This document shows positions 33,701 through 45,553 of a stretch of DNA of 64,000 nucleotides, one piece after another. A program made the position numbers and the translations under genes. The notes below the pieces were generated by a model. It was given only the letters and a program-made list of their open reading frames with translations, made no database searches and was not told the origin of the DNA. The stretch covers positions 124,001-188,000 of the forward strand of contig CANTFK010000898.1 in the NCBI GenBank assembly GCA_947646735.1. Direction: 5' to 3'. Position 1 is the first letter of the stretch, and every line of letters starts with the position of its first letter. The DNA is from Peronospora farinosa. Its lineage: Eukaryota; Oomycota; Peronosporomycetes; Peronosporales; Peronosporaceae.

Positions 33701-35427
33701 TACGGACACGTGATGCATTTCGGCATCAATTCGTTCAGCTTCAAACTGCAGCTGCTCTGTTTGATTCGCCTCGTATAATTTGTACTCATTGCGCGCGACC
33801 GTCCGCTCGGATTCCTGGTCCTCACGAAACTTTTCAAGCTCGCGTAGAGTACCGCGTGTGCTTCTCAGCTGGTTCGCAAACGCTTTCTCCTTTGTCTTCA
33901 CAAAGGCTACAAGCTCGCTGTCCAATTTTCGGACGTCGCTTTCAGTCAGCGTGATGCAATGCCGCACGCTGTTAATAGTAGCATTCAGCGCATCAGCTTT
34001 CTCGAAATCTTCGACTTCGCATGCGTGGTGCTGCTGCGCCTCAACGTCACGCAAATCCATTTCGTACTGCGTCAACTGGTATGCGAGTTGCGCCTTGCGT
34101 TCCATCAACCGATTCTCCTCCTCATTTTGTTTTACCGTGAACTGGCGAAAACTGACAGCACTCTCATGAAAGTCACGCAAAGTATTAAACAGACGCTCCT
34201 CCGGAGTAGGAGGGGCTGCTGGCACTAGAGAATACGGCTCTTTGTACATCTCGGGGGCAGGTGTTGTCACGGGAGTATCATTCACGGATTCATATACATC
34301 GTCATCAGTGATACTTGGCGCCATGTGAATACTCAGCCCCGATAGCACACCATTTCCATCTGAATCCGATTCAGCACGTCTCACAACCTTCGCTGGCGAA
34401 GGCGAGGGTGAGGCCGACTTGTGAACAGTAAGACCAGCGAGAACACCACCACCGCCGGAAGGTACGCTTCCCTTATGAACCGTTAGCCCTTGCAAAACTG
34501 ACCCAGATTTTACCGGAGGTAACAAATGAGCTAAATCCGTGGGGCCTGGGACACTGCGCGAACTTCGCGAGCTATCCGATCGATCTGACATTAAACGTCC
34601 TTCCCGCTGATAAATGATATCATCTTCCTTCAAGTCACCGCGCTGCAGTGCTGCCGCCGATTCATCCGAAAGCTGTCGTCCAAAACCCGGGCGAAACGTT
34701 TTCTTCTTTTTTTCTTTACACCCTTCGAGCTCGACCGCGACGTTGTCGTGCCAGTACTGCTCGTTACACTCGTTCGAGAGTATTCTGATGTATTTAACGT
34801 ATCCGTAGTTTTAGATCCTGCTACATCCAGATAATTGAATGATCCTGAGCTTTTGCTCGATCTTCGTTGCTCGGAAGCGTACGTCAACATCGTTTGATTA
34901 CTTCCATCATCATGAGCTGCAGGTACCGTAGCAACTTCTAGACCACTAAATAAACTGCCATTTGCCTTGGGAGGCTGCATAGTAGTAGCAATTGGCTGCG
35001 GAGTTCCAGCATAACCACCTCCATACTGTTGCTGCTGAATTGGAGACTTATATCTTCCCTTTCCATTGTTGCCAGTAGCAGCAGGAGGAGCTTTTACTGA
35101 CATGCCACCAAACATGTCCATGCCACCACCTGATGGACCTTCTCCATTTATAGAATTATTGTCCACTGGAGCATTAGCACTGCCATAGGCTGGTTGTGGT
35201 GGATACCCTCCTCCTAGAGAGGGACCTTCTCCACACACAGAGGTACTGGGGACACTTAATCCGGCAGCATTTTGACCGCCATAAGGCTTGGAAGCTGGAG
35301 GCGGGAGGTTAAAAAAGCCTCCACCGACGGGATGCTCATCAGCGCTACCGTTTGGGCCGCCCTGGCGTTGATGGACAGGGGGACCGCCCTTGCCGTCTTC
35401 CTTGTTCTTGAAAAAACGTCCAAACAT
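30749..35427 (-). CDS. long coiled-coil protein with LF(S)GL repeats (frame break at A7 run)
   Basis: Two open frames, 35427-34630 (start MFGRFFKNKEDGKGG) and 34633-30749, belong together: both carry the same unit (SLFSGLEV, VLAGLTVH, MFSGLHLSSS, MFSGLNLSSS, IFGGLELSSS). A shift by -1 at the seven A residues of the coding strand (34707-34713) joins them without a stop, giving about 1550 residues. The middle is a long coiled coil (about residues 400-900: RLMERKAQLAYQLTQYEMDL, LEEKQDRIRKIQTSIDTAQRD), with an acidic tract EDEEDEDDDDDDE. The N-terminus is Gly/Pro/Asn-rich. I infer a cytoskeletal, vesicle-tether or basal-body scaffold but do not recognise the family. Near the C-terminus the TETEQ/TESEQ repeats also lose frame, so the last 30 residues may not be native. 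Confidence 0.72.
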
Positions 35428-36514
35428 GCTGTTTTTACGTTAAAACAAAATTCGGAAATAAGTTACGTGCTCTTTAAATGTAAAGGTGTGAGAATAAGAG
35501 CAAGAAACAGAGTAAAGGTCATACATATTTTAGCGTCAAATTCACGCTTTTTTACTGCAGTTTCGGACGTGACCCTTGAGCTAGTTCTATGCAGCAGATC
35601 GCGTCGTTATGCACACGCAGAGGCGACACGTAAGACTTGTAAAAGTGACGCTACGGAGGCCTAAAGCTTTTATGTGGCTTTGGCTTCTTTGATCAAGAGA
35701 ATGTCCGCGTGATTTCGATTAAGTACGACTACACGATTTTTTGCTGAAAAGTCTCTAGCATTTAATATACATGACGTATTTGATCAGTTTTTCGCCGTTT
35801 ATAAAATTCCCTCAAGGTATAAAATTAGACAGTTGTTAATTCTACCGGCCTGCACAGCGTCAAAGAGCTTTTGGCGCATCAAATGAAAGATGCACTGCTG
35901 TTAAGACGCAATTGACCGGAATGCTGCATTATATATGCGAAAAATGCCGGCATGTGTCGATTTGAAGAGGCGCCATTTTCACAGCACGCATTGCGATTGA
36001 TCGATTTTCCAGCGTGATGTGAAGGTCAGCAGCGTCGAAAGCAGCGGGGTATTCTGCACAACGCTGAGCCTGCCCTGTGCTCATGACATAGACAAATTGC
36101 ACGGAAACATACCAATCGATCTTGGTTGCATTGCACAGCATTGACACCTGCAATTTCAACAGCAGAGAGAAGACGGCCAGGCTTGCGTCACGGAGCTGAG
36201 CCGAGCATTGGATTGGCTGCAGAAGACATCCATATCATGCATGGACCCACAGCCAAACGCGCGATCGCTTGCGCGATGATAGAAAAGTTGCTGACTAGTC
36301 AGATGTCGTCGAGATCCATCCAGATTTGAGCATGCCACAAATTGTCGCTGGCATTTCAGATTATATGGCAAGCCCAACGATAACAAACACTCATGCCCGC
36401 AGAATCTAAACGAGAAAGAGAAGATGTTCCTGGAGGAGGAGAAGACGTGACAAAGAGAAGGGAAAGCAACCCGCCAAGCCGCCGAGCATCCTAAGTTTCA
36501 GCGCAGGAGAAGAC
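35428..36514. other. intergenic region with degenerate sequence
   Basis: No intact gene is seen. The promoter of the long coiled-coil gene should be at its left end. The rest is probably old transposon sequence. Confidence 0.45.
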
Positions 36515-36727
36515 GTGGCGGACGTGCCTGGTGACGGAAACTGCGGCTTCCGTGCTGTGGCTCTGGCGTTGTTTGGGAAGGAGGATGCACGGGTAACAGT
36601 GCGAATTAGTATGGCCAACCATCTTCGCAATAATAAGGAATTTTACCTCAGCAACTGCAGGAGCCAGGTTCACCGGTCGACCTCTGATTCTCATCAGGAC
36701 TTTGTCGAGATTGTGTCTTTTACCTAG
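36515..36727 (+). pseudogene. OTU-like cysteine protease fragment
   Basis: A short open frame begins DVPGDGNCGFRAVALALFG, which matches the catalytic Asp-Gly-Asn-Cys motif of OTU deubiquitinase domains, and continues with VRISMANHLRNNKEFY. No downstream catalytic His segment is seen. OTU domains are often carried by MULE-type and other transposons in oomycetes, and MULE and LINE fragments lie nearby, so I think this is a transposon remnant. Confidence 0.6.
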
Positions 36728-36984
36728 GAAGAAACGAGCGCAAGAAATCGAACACATTGAGTCGCCAGCTGCCTACGCCAACTAATTCACCGCGCCGCAA
36801 CACATGATAATTGCAGCAAAGACTTTTGCCCGGCCATTCGTTCTGCTGCAAAATGACAGCAGATTGCGGACTATGTCATTCACGTTGATTTTGAGCAAAT
36901 TTGTTTCCGGTGTGCGTTTGGTCCGATAATGTTCACGCCGGCCACAAACCAATTGAAAGAGAGAGAGGTTCAGATTGTCTATCT

Positions 36985-38470
36985 ACACGATGTTAACTTT
37001 GTGCAAGAGCTCTGGAAAGTTTTGAGCCAGGATATCAGCGCCGGATGGCCCGACGGTATATCGTGGCTGGCCACCGTAGAACTCGGTGGCCCTCTAGGGT
37101 CACGCTCAAGCAATTCAATGCAAGCATAAAGCAAGGCACCACGTGTGGCTGACGCAATTTTTCGATGCTCTCTCTTTGTGATTGCTCGGAGCTCACAAAG
37201 GCACGAGGCCCCAAAACTGGCGATGCTACTGGGAATGTGGAGTGCGACAGCCTCGAAGACGGCTGCATTCCAGTCTATCCAAATTCGTGTTTGGCATATC
37301 GTTGCGAGGACATGCCAAATTTGTGTCCAGACGCGTTCGGCTTCATTGGCGTCATTTTGAAATCGGTCCGCTAGGATTTTTGTGCGGTACTCGGGTATGC
37401 TGTCAACTCGTCGACTGGCACAGGCTCCCAGACAGTTTTGGGTCAATTGGCGGGTGACAATTTGCCCGGTCCAGTGACCAATGAGTTTTTATCAAAGCGC
37501 TGCAGCGCAATCACATTCTCAAAACAGATGGACAATGGTCTCTTTCCTGCCGCTGCAATCCGGCGCCTTTTTGCAACTATTGTGTTCGTTTCTCTCGGCG
37601 TGATACAGATTTAATTGTCTTGTCGCCACCCGGTACCCTGTCCAGACTTGATATGGAGTGAGACCAGTACTATGATCCCACACTTGCGTCGGCGTTTGCC
37701 AAAGCGCTGCGCTTTATCATTCATCCGTCGTTGCCGATTGTGAAAGACAATCAACGAGAACCGAAAGTTGACGGGCGAGAACTTTTATGTGGAACCGGAA
37801 GGCTTGCTTGCCTAAGGCTTTCGTGATGGAGTGATTCGACGTTGTGTCCGAAACAGATCAATGGAACCGATGAAGCTGCGGGTGCGTCTGGAACACGAGA
37901 CCCCCTCTTCGAATAGCGCGACCAATCGCCTGTCGGTCAGATGGCGAACCGTCAGTGAGCTCCAGCAGTAATCCATGAAAAAAACAGTGTATCCCATCAT
38001 TAGCTTGGTGCAGAGTGACGGGGCGGGTTTAGCCATGTTCGATCTCCGTTAAGTGACCTACGATTATGCCTTCACCGAGAATTCTCCAGCGATAGCTACC
38101 CAAACTCTGTGGTGCCTGTCGAGTGCGTTTTGTTCCGACGGGCGATGGGTAAGTCCGGGGCTTGATTATAGGAGGGCTGTTGCCCACCGTCGGAGTTTCG
38201 CGTCCGAATCCCCACACACCTACTGGGGTATGATGATATGCTGGAAGAAATTTAGAGGTTCTGGGCCATCTTCAAATGGAGTGCGAACCCATGGATTAAG
38301 GACCAGAGCGGCAACATGCTTTCCAAAACAAGTATAACAGGATTGAGGACTGCACCCTCGAACACCTTCACATCTTGCGTACGGGGCCAGCAGAATTTGT
38401 CATGCGGAAACCAATACCTCCGGGTCAACCCGGCCCCCATAAAGAGTCAATAAACGACAACACCAATTTG
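36985..38470 (-). mobile_element. LINE-like (non-LTR) retrotransposon 3' remnant
   Basis: Minus-strand frames read as the C-terminal part of a non-LTR retrotransposon polyprotein. A Cys-rich zinc-binding module followed by ETIVHLF and ECDC (about 37480-37600) is the zf-RVT signature downstream of LINE RT. The C-terminal tail (WTQIWHVLATICQTRIWIDW) runs from 37446 to 36979. The upstream parts 37812-38036 and 38029-38217 are in other frames. There are many stops. I see no poly(A) tail or target duplication. Confidence 0.6.
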
Positions 38471-38617
38471 TCCCCATCCCACCAGCTGGTGACTCGGTCT
38501 AGTAAAGCCGTCGAGCGAGCACGGATCCACGCGGTCAACTGGTCTTGTTGGTCTGTGGTCGGGGCAAGCTGTTCGCCCAGCTTTTGCTAAATTTCGGTCC
38601 TGGCGAGCGTGCTCGAC

Positions 38618-38674
38618 AAGGCGGTGCTCCAAAAGGCGGTGCTCCAAAAGGCGGTGCTCCAAAAGGCGGTGCTC
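38618..38674. repeat. 15-bp tandem repeat
   Basis: Three perfect copies of AAGGCGGTGCTCCAA and one partial copy stand in tandem at 38618-38674. Confidence 0.95.
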
Positions 38675-38996
38675 GTGGTTAAGCCTGAGCCGGAGTCACG
38701 ATTGTTTCGTCCGGCCCCTACCACAAACCAATTGCAAGTCCCATAGCTGTTGAAAAACGGGCCTTTCCCGCCATTATACGTTAAGCTGCTATGCCGCGAC
38801 TATGACGCGTCCTTGGTTCGTCAATGGCGGGGTTTGCTTGACCTCCTTCTTGACGCATGGCCACAACTACAACGACAAAAACAGTAGGATGACCTTTCGG
38901 ATGTTGTCTTATAAGTCATTAACTTCACGTTGGATCAGGCTATATGGTTCTAACTTCAGTGAATGAGCTGTCGATATGGTGAGGCGGGTGTGGTAC

Positions 38997-39033
38997 GGTT
39001 TGGTTTGGTTTGGTTTGGTTTGGTTTGGTTTGG
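38997..39033. repeat. GGTTT microsatellite
   Basis: About seven copies of GGTTT occur in a row. It is short and internal, so it is not a telomere. Confidence 0.95.
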
Positions 39034-39295
39034 TGTGGTTTGCTTGTGACGATTTAAACAAAAGGTATGATAAGGTGGAGACAATAAAAGCGTGGTGACC
39101 TGCAAATTTCGAATGAGTAATGCATGAGCACCCTTTGCCGTCGATGTTGCTGTATTACCGAGATGTTTGCAGTCGCTATTCCATACTGCGCCAAAACGTT
39201 GTTTGTGCACAAGCTATGTGTTACTGAGATACGTGCACTTTACCGACAATCTGACAACTCGATAAAAAATGTGATCTCTGCGCTATTGAAACTCG

Positions 39296-39478
39296 CTACG
39301 TCTGCGAGCCTGTCCACAGCTGCAGATTGGCGCATTTCAAAAAACCGATCTCCATGTGTCTCATGGAGATCGGTTTCTTGAAATGCGCCAATCTATTAGC
39401 AAGAACATTCTTTTCAATATGCCATAAGCACAAAAGGTGGCGAAAACCGGAAGCTGCACGTGCCAATGCTACTACCAA
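39296..39478 (-). pseudogene. MULE-type transposase fragment
   Basis: The minus-strand frame reads RHLLCLWHIEKNVLANRLAH, which matches the conserved LCxWHIxKN block of MULE/FAR1-type transposases. The rest of the gene is missing. The frame then runs into a fold-back (39324-39394) whose two arms it reads as HFKKPISM and MEIGFLKCAN. Confidence 0.62.
39324..39394. repeat. 33-bp inverted repeat with 5-nt loop
   Basis: Arms 39324-39356 and 39362-39394 match at 32 of 33 positions. It lies inside a MULE-like fragment. A further short inverted repeat, AATGACGCACT / AGTGCGTCATT, follows at about 39475-39523. Confidence 0.9.
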
Positions 39479-39921
39479 TGACGCACTGCGTCGGGGACTA
39501 CCACAGCCGGAAGTGCGTCATTGACATACATCTGACCAGTCTTCTTAAAAATCAAGTATAGCTTCTCCTCTTAGAAAGGTGAAATCAATCGAAAAGATGG
39601 TGTTAAGGTTACCCAGAAGCTGTTGTAGGGGCTTCAATATGACCTTGTGGTAAACAAACATCTATATCTGAACCAAATTAATTATAATTTGAGTGGCCGA
39701 CGTAGTGCAACAACGGCATCCGGAACGAGTGGGATTGTAAGTGCAGTTTACAAGTGTAAAGAGCTAAAAAGTTACACGGTTAGTCAAGTATCGAATACTT
39801 AACGGGCAGGCCTAAATGGGTACGAGGTACCTTAGGCTTGCCACTTGGGGTGTGGCACATCAATGTCACCCACCCTCGTGAATGTGATGTTTATGGATGG
39901 ATTCACATTCAACGAGGATGA

Positions 39922-41139
39922 TGTGTTGGAGTGGCGATCACAAAACTTCTGATGTGATCCCGACTCTCCACTGGCGCCCAGACGACCGACTAACGGAGGG
40001 GGTACCCCGTATCCGTGTAACATTCCTTCCTCACCTTGTGTACCCGTCGGTAGGGCGGGCTGCACTCTTCTCGGTGGACTTGAGTCGATGCTGAGCTTGA
40101 CCGTGATTGGGGATTGGTCGGGGGGTCGATCACGTGGAAAATCCTCACGCGATCGAAAGTTGTATGAGGGGTGCTCTATGAGTCACCCTGGTCTGCCTTG
40201 AGACCGCCTTATCCAAATGTATATACTTGATCCACTTGATTGCACTTGATCTTCTGACCACTTGAGCCGTCTCGATCTTGTGCCTTGTCCTTTTCGTTGT
40301 ATACTGCGTCCGATCGCAGGGGTTTTTGCTTGGGTTGAGAGTTCTTGTAATCCCTGGCCACACAATCCAGGGATATCACTTGTCGTAGCTTAGCAGAAGC
40401 TCTTGATCGTCGGGGGCCAAAGTTATCCGCCCGGAAGAGAAGTCTGCGTGCGTGCTTAGAAGTAAAAGAAACTCTGTTTAATGTTAACCAATCCAATACC
40501 AAATCCTACGATTATGCCTATCTGTATGACAGTACCTACTGCCGCGTTTCGTCTTTTCAGGAAAATCAGACCTCGGTATGTGGTCCACTTCGGATACCAT
40601 CGCGATCTTGATCCGTCGATCGAGGTTACGATCGATCTGTAACCGGTTACATCTCGCGACCGGCTTTCTGGATCGACGATCACAATCGTCGATCACGCTT
40701 GTTGATCATGATCGATGATCACACTTCTTCACGGTTATTGATCACGATCGATGATCACAGTTGTTGATCACGATCGATGATCACACTTGTTGATCACGAT
40801 CGATGATCACACTTTTTAATCACAATCGGTGATCCCATGTCCATCACGAACATGTGGACCGCATAGTAAGATTGCGATCGAGTGATCTCCCACCTTGATC
40901 GTCATCACAGCCGCGTAATCTTCAGCCAACCGTGGCCATCACATGATCGATCCAGATAAACTGTCATTCCAATACAATAGCCAAGTATAAACTATTCGAT
41001 CATTCATCGATAAATCTTGATCGCTCCAATACAATAGCCAAGTATAATCCATAGAATATGATTCCCGCCGTGTAAGTGGTCCACATTATGATCACTTTCG
41101 ATATCGTTGATCAAACTTTTCTTGATCGACTTCACCACA
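39922..41139 (-). repeat. 3' LTR of element D
   Basis: This is the left LTR copy (1218 bp). It differs from the right copy by scattered substitutions at the start (for example TGTGTTGG for TGTGGTGG), one at the end, and fewer copies of a 26-bp tandem unit containing TTGATCACGATCGATGATCA (about 40690-40815). On the minus strand the sequence just inside is AGGGGACGGC, where a polypurine tract is expected. Confidence 0.93.
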
Positions 41140-41223
41140 GCCGTCCCCTGCGATGATCACCGGCATACAGTGCTGGTGTGTCCGTGCATATTCTATTCCT
41201 TCGCTCAAATTCCCGTTCTCAAC

Positions 41224-43374
41224 ATGTCAACATTTCAACGTCAAGCTTCTGTTCCATCTAACCGGATCGCGGATTCCCACCAACCGTCGATCGCGCCCAC
41301 TCCACGATCACTTGCAAGTTTTCCTGGCGGTCGGGCGAGGGTCATTCCGACCATGGATCTGGCTGCTCTGAAGGCCCAAATTGACCAACTCTACGACTGC
41401 TTGGACACCCAGCAGGACGTATTAGACAATTACGAAGCACTTTACGATGCATTGCACTCCCAAGAAATTCGCTGCGCTCGTTTGGAACGCGAAATTCAAG
41501 CTGATCGTGAACTGGCTGGAAGTTTCGCGAAATTCGTGTCATACAAGTATAATTCCTTGTGCTGCGAACTGCAGATTGCGACTCGATTGGCAGAGGAGTA
41601 TCGCCAAGAATTGGAACAGATCGGCCAGCTGGAGATGGAGATCGCGGATCTGCGTTCCTCTCTACTCGACGCCACCGCAGCTCGCCACAAGGCCGAGGAG
41701 CGTTTTCAATTCCAGCTGGCTGCCGTCCAGAACAAGCTGGCAGCTGCGCTTGATTCAGCCAAGTCGGCCAATGAACAGGCTGCTCAAGCCAAAAATTCCG
41801 AGAGCCAATTTAAGTCTCGCTACATCCAATCCAAACAGCAACTCCATGATACCCGACTTCAGCTTGACGCGATCCGGATTGAGCGCGATCAACTTGCGCA
41901 GGAAGTTAAGGATCGGAATTCTCTCTTCGCTCGTTTGTCTATTATATTACACCAAACCGGGTCGCCGCCCTCAACGTCGTCACCAGCCGCTGCTTCTAGT
42001 GAAAAACCTCCACAGCGGAACAAGCGCCAGCGAAAAATTTCTGACTCGGATCAGCCTATGCTTAAGCATATTCGGAGAACATCTACGTCCCCAAGTCTCC
42101 ATGATTCCAGTTCCAACCATTCCCTAACCTCGGCCCGATCAAGTCTTGAAAATTCCATAGCTTCAACACGATCAGGTCCAGACAATTCGAGATCGGGATC
42201 GCATTCGCCCAGATCAAGATCAAATTCCCCCGATTTTTCTGGGTCACCAACCCCAGATCCTCCCCGAATCTCTTCTTCATCTTCTAAAGATGCGAGTGGA
42301 GAAGATCCTTTTGGGTATGGTTCAGATCATACAGACGATTCTCTGTTGGCTGCGTTATCCTTTTCTGATCGGCTTCTCGACGACGCACTGTGGCTTGATC
42401 TCCGGTATTTCCACCTTTTTCACCGATCGTGGTGGACTCACTCACCTAGTCCAGTTACGTCCCCTCATAAAACTCCGACACGAGTGTCGATGACGGATTT
42501 ATTTGGCGAACCCTCCAGTGAATCTGAATCTGAGGATAGCCTCAGTATCGACAGCGAACCTCGAATTCCTTGTAATCAATTGATGACAGCGGAGGAATTC
42601 TTGGATCTCCCCGATACCAAAATATCTCGCGATCTTTGGATTCCAGGTTATCGTGATCGAGTCCTCGATCGTCATCCGATACGCTTCCTTGGTCCGCTCG
42701 CAGAATCAGCTTATTGTGCATTTCAGAATTAGATCTGGATACATTCTTCCACCATTATTCGAAACCTAGGGGTTACATATTCCCTGTTCCTTCTGGAAAC
42801 TCCAGAAACCTAGTGATATCGAGTGGTCATCCGGGTTGATCACCTCTTTTCAGATCAGCCAATTATACGCTCGCCAGCCCTGGCTGCTGTATGAACAACT
42901 GGTCGATCCGATCTCTTTCGAGTGTACTGGATGGTTCCAAGAATTGGTACGCTTATATAACGATTTCAAAGTCCGTCATTGCCAGGCACTCTGGGAGGCG
43001 ACACATTTTCTGCCGATATTGGTTCAACACCGTCGATCCGATCCTGCCTTGGCCACATTGGCTCAAGAGAGAAAACAACGCGATTACGATCAGGTCCCAT
43101 GTGGAAAAAAGTGCTTGGCATGATTCTTCAAGGCATGATTGATGGTCTATGCGATCTGTACATTTTACTGGACCCGATTTTCCTTCATTTCCCTCGTCCC
43201 AACGAGCTCAGGATATGGTATCCTGGTTTGCCCACGAATCAGACCAACATACCTAATCTGATCACCGCATTATCCATAAGTACTGTGAAAGAGCCGTGGA
43301 GGAACCAGTATCGTCTTTCCATGACCGACCATCCCGGATATTCGATCCCTCGCTTGGTTGGTAAGTTTTTTTGA
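41224..43374 (+). pseudogene. antisense ORF of element D (mostly open)
   Basis: This plus-strand ORF, opposite to gag-pol, starts at the ATG at 41224 (MSTFQRQASVPSNR), 85 nt inside the 3' LTR. It is open for 502 codons to 42732. After an N-terminal disordered part comes a long coiled coil (about residues 40-230: LAALKAQIDQLYDCLDTQQD, ARLEREIQADRELAGSFAKF), a basic RNKRQRK patch (putative nuclear signal), then a Ser-rich acidic region. After frame changes near 42740 and 43100 it continues to 43374 with CTGWFQELVRLYNDF, QALWEATH (42983-43006), LLDPIFLHFPR, WYPG and NQYRLS. These match the plus-strand ORF of element B. I recognise no known domain. Confidence 0.78.
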
Positions 43375-43597
43375 ATCGCGAGTAACCTTATGATCCATAA
43401 CATTAACACGATCTTCATATAGTTTTCACCTTTTCTAAGTTGATCGCGTTCAAAATCCTCCTCTTCTTCTTTCTATTTTTCTTCGTAGTGATCCCCTTTC
43501 TCCATCTTTGATTTCGTGACCACTATACATATAATCCCTTCCACCTACATATGTAACCCTCTTACATATCTTCACCACTCCAACAATCCAATCGTCC

Positions 43598-45526
43598 TTA
43601 ACCACGAGACTCCTCCTCGTGCGATTGCATCACCTCAAAACTATTTCGGCTAGCTCGATCGCGATCGAACTCTTGCAACAAAGCACTACAATTCAAATCT
43701 GCTTCATCCGCCCATTCAGGATCGTTATAACCCTTCCAGTTCACTAAAAACTGGCAATGCACCCGACCATAGCGCGTCCTTCGACCCGATCGCACATCTA
43801 CGATTTTTTCCACTTCGTATTCACCTTCCTCTAGCTCACCATTCCAGCTGTCTTCCAGCTGTCTTCCGGCAGCAACGCTTCATCAAAATCCACTCGATCT
43901 GCTTCATCCACATTCAATAAATTTGTAGGGAGTTCTAGGAACACTCTAACTTGCTTCAACTTAGACACATGGACCACCGGGAATGGTCTGTATGGCGTAC
44001 CCGCGATCTCCAATCGTACTGCGTGATCGCCACATTTATCGGCTACACGTGCCACATATGAGCTAACTTCCGAGCATATCCCTCTTTGACGCGATCCAGA
44101 TAGAGCCACACCTGTGATCCACGATCCACCTCAAAACGATCGTGATCTGCATTATGTCGATCAGATCGGTCTTGGATCGCAATCTTTAACCGATCGTTCA
44201 CGGCCGATCTTGCCCGTTGATAGTGGCGTTGTATGCCGTATCGCCATCGCCTTGGATCACGATCACGCGCTTTGGTGCTCCCTAACGGTAGGGCCGCCTC
44301 CAAGGTCGATCACGGGTCCAAACCGTGAATCAGATAAAACGGGGTATCTCCACGTACACGATCTTGGGCGAATTGATCGCGAAAGTCAGCCTTTCTGCAT
44401 ACTCGTCCCAATCTTTCTAATTCTCATCCGTTACATACATCTTGATTGATCGTGTCAACGTTTGGACCATGCGCTCTGTCGTGCCATTTGCTTGCGGTCT
44501 ATATGCCATGGTAGCTCGCTGTTTCTGCCCCGCGATCCGATTAAACGCACGAAAGAAATCAGACATGAATCCTGGCTCTCGATCGTGGCGTATCGCCTTA
44601 CTTGCACCAAACCGTCGGAAAACACACTCATCGTAGTTTTCTGCGATCGTCTGTGCAGTCCGGGACGAACTGTCCTTTGCGATCTTATAGCCTGAAAACA
44701 GATCAACCCATAGTAACAACTCCGTATTTCCTCTGAAAGATCGCGGTAGTGACGGAATATGATCCATAGCCAATATTTGAAACGGATAAGTCGCCTGTAA
44801 ATTTCCTGGTGATCCTCCATGATCAGATGGCCGCCCCTTGCCTGTTTCACAATCCACACATTCGCCAACATATCGCTGCACGCTGCGGTACAATCCTCGC
44901 CAGTGGAAATTCATTTTTATCCGTTGGTAGGTTCGACCAATCCCTTGGTGACCACCTTCCAGACTCGTATGGTAATGATGTAAAACATCCTGCTGCAATA
45001 ACTCCGGAATTACCAAGCTAACCAACTCGTTACGATCTTCAGATTTCGCGTTTGCTCCATGGCAGAAAAATAATAGTCCACTTAGGTCCATTTCGTAATC
45101 GGATGCGATCAGGGCGCAGCTCTCCACTTCGTCCGCTGTTAACTTCGCAACATCTCCGACCAAATATGTCTTCAACTTAGATATCCAACATTCTTCGTCT
45201 TGAGCTTGTCTTATGCGATCGACCCGCATTTGCTGCACGATTTCTTCCTGCCAAATTTCCGGCTGACAACGTCTTCTCACAGCTGATCGAGTGATCGCAG
45301 CCACTTTGACTACCTGATCGACCTGGCTTGGGATCAACAGCTCGTCCAACCGATTTAGAGTAGCCAAGTCTTGACGATCGTGATCCGAAATTACAATTGT
45401 ACCCTTTTCTCGCTGTAGAGCTTCACTTGCTAGTCGATCGGCACTTTGATTCCAGTCCCTCTTCATGTGTAACAATTCGTGGTTTGGCCACGATCGGAGT
45501 TTCTCCATAGCTTTATGACGCAGCAA
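43598..45526 (-). pseudogene. element D integrase and chromodomain (plus end of second RNase H)
   Basis: The upstream part (45526 to about 45400) codes the end of the second RNase H, HMKRDWNQSADRLASEAL. The HHCC module then reads HHYHTSLEGGHQG ... CVDCETGKG. The core has AMDHIPSLPRSF, AIRHDREPGFMSDF and PQANGTTERMVQ, giving D, D and E. After a frame change near 44417 the C-terminal region appears (WLYLDRVKEGYARKLAHMW, then CGDHAVRLEI, 43831-44303). The chromodomain CQFLVNWKGYNDPEWADE is in 43598-43813. Confidence 0.87.
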
Positions 45527-45553
45527 TTGTAGACCCGGTGCCTTACAGTCGAT

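Noticed and set aside
30780..34228. Plus-strand Ser/Thr-rich ORFs opposite the coiled-coil gene
   Set aside because: They are shadows of the heptad-repeat coding strand without start contexts or motifs.
38997..39033. GGTTT array as a telomere or interstitial telomere
   Set aside because: The unit does not match the TTTAGGG-type telomere, and the array is very short.
40145..40702. Several minus-strand ORFs of 60-97 codons
   Set aside because: They are LTR sequence of element D, duplicated at 51589-52146, with no protein features.
40690..40830. Regular GATC-containing repeats as a CRISPR array
   Set aside because: Units are contiguous, without unique spacers, within an LTR of a eukaryotic element.
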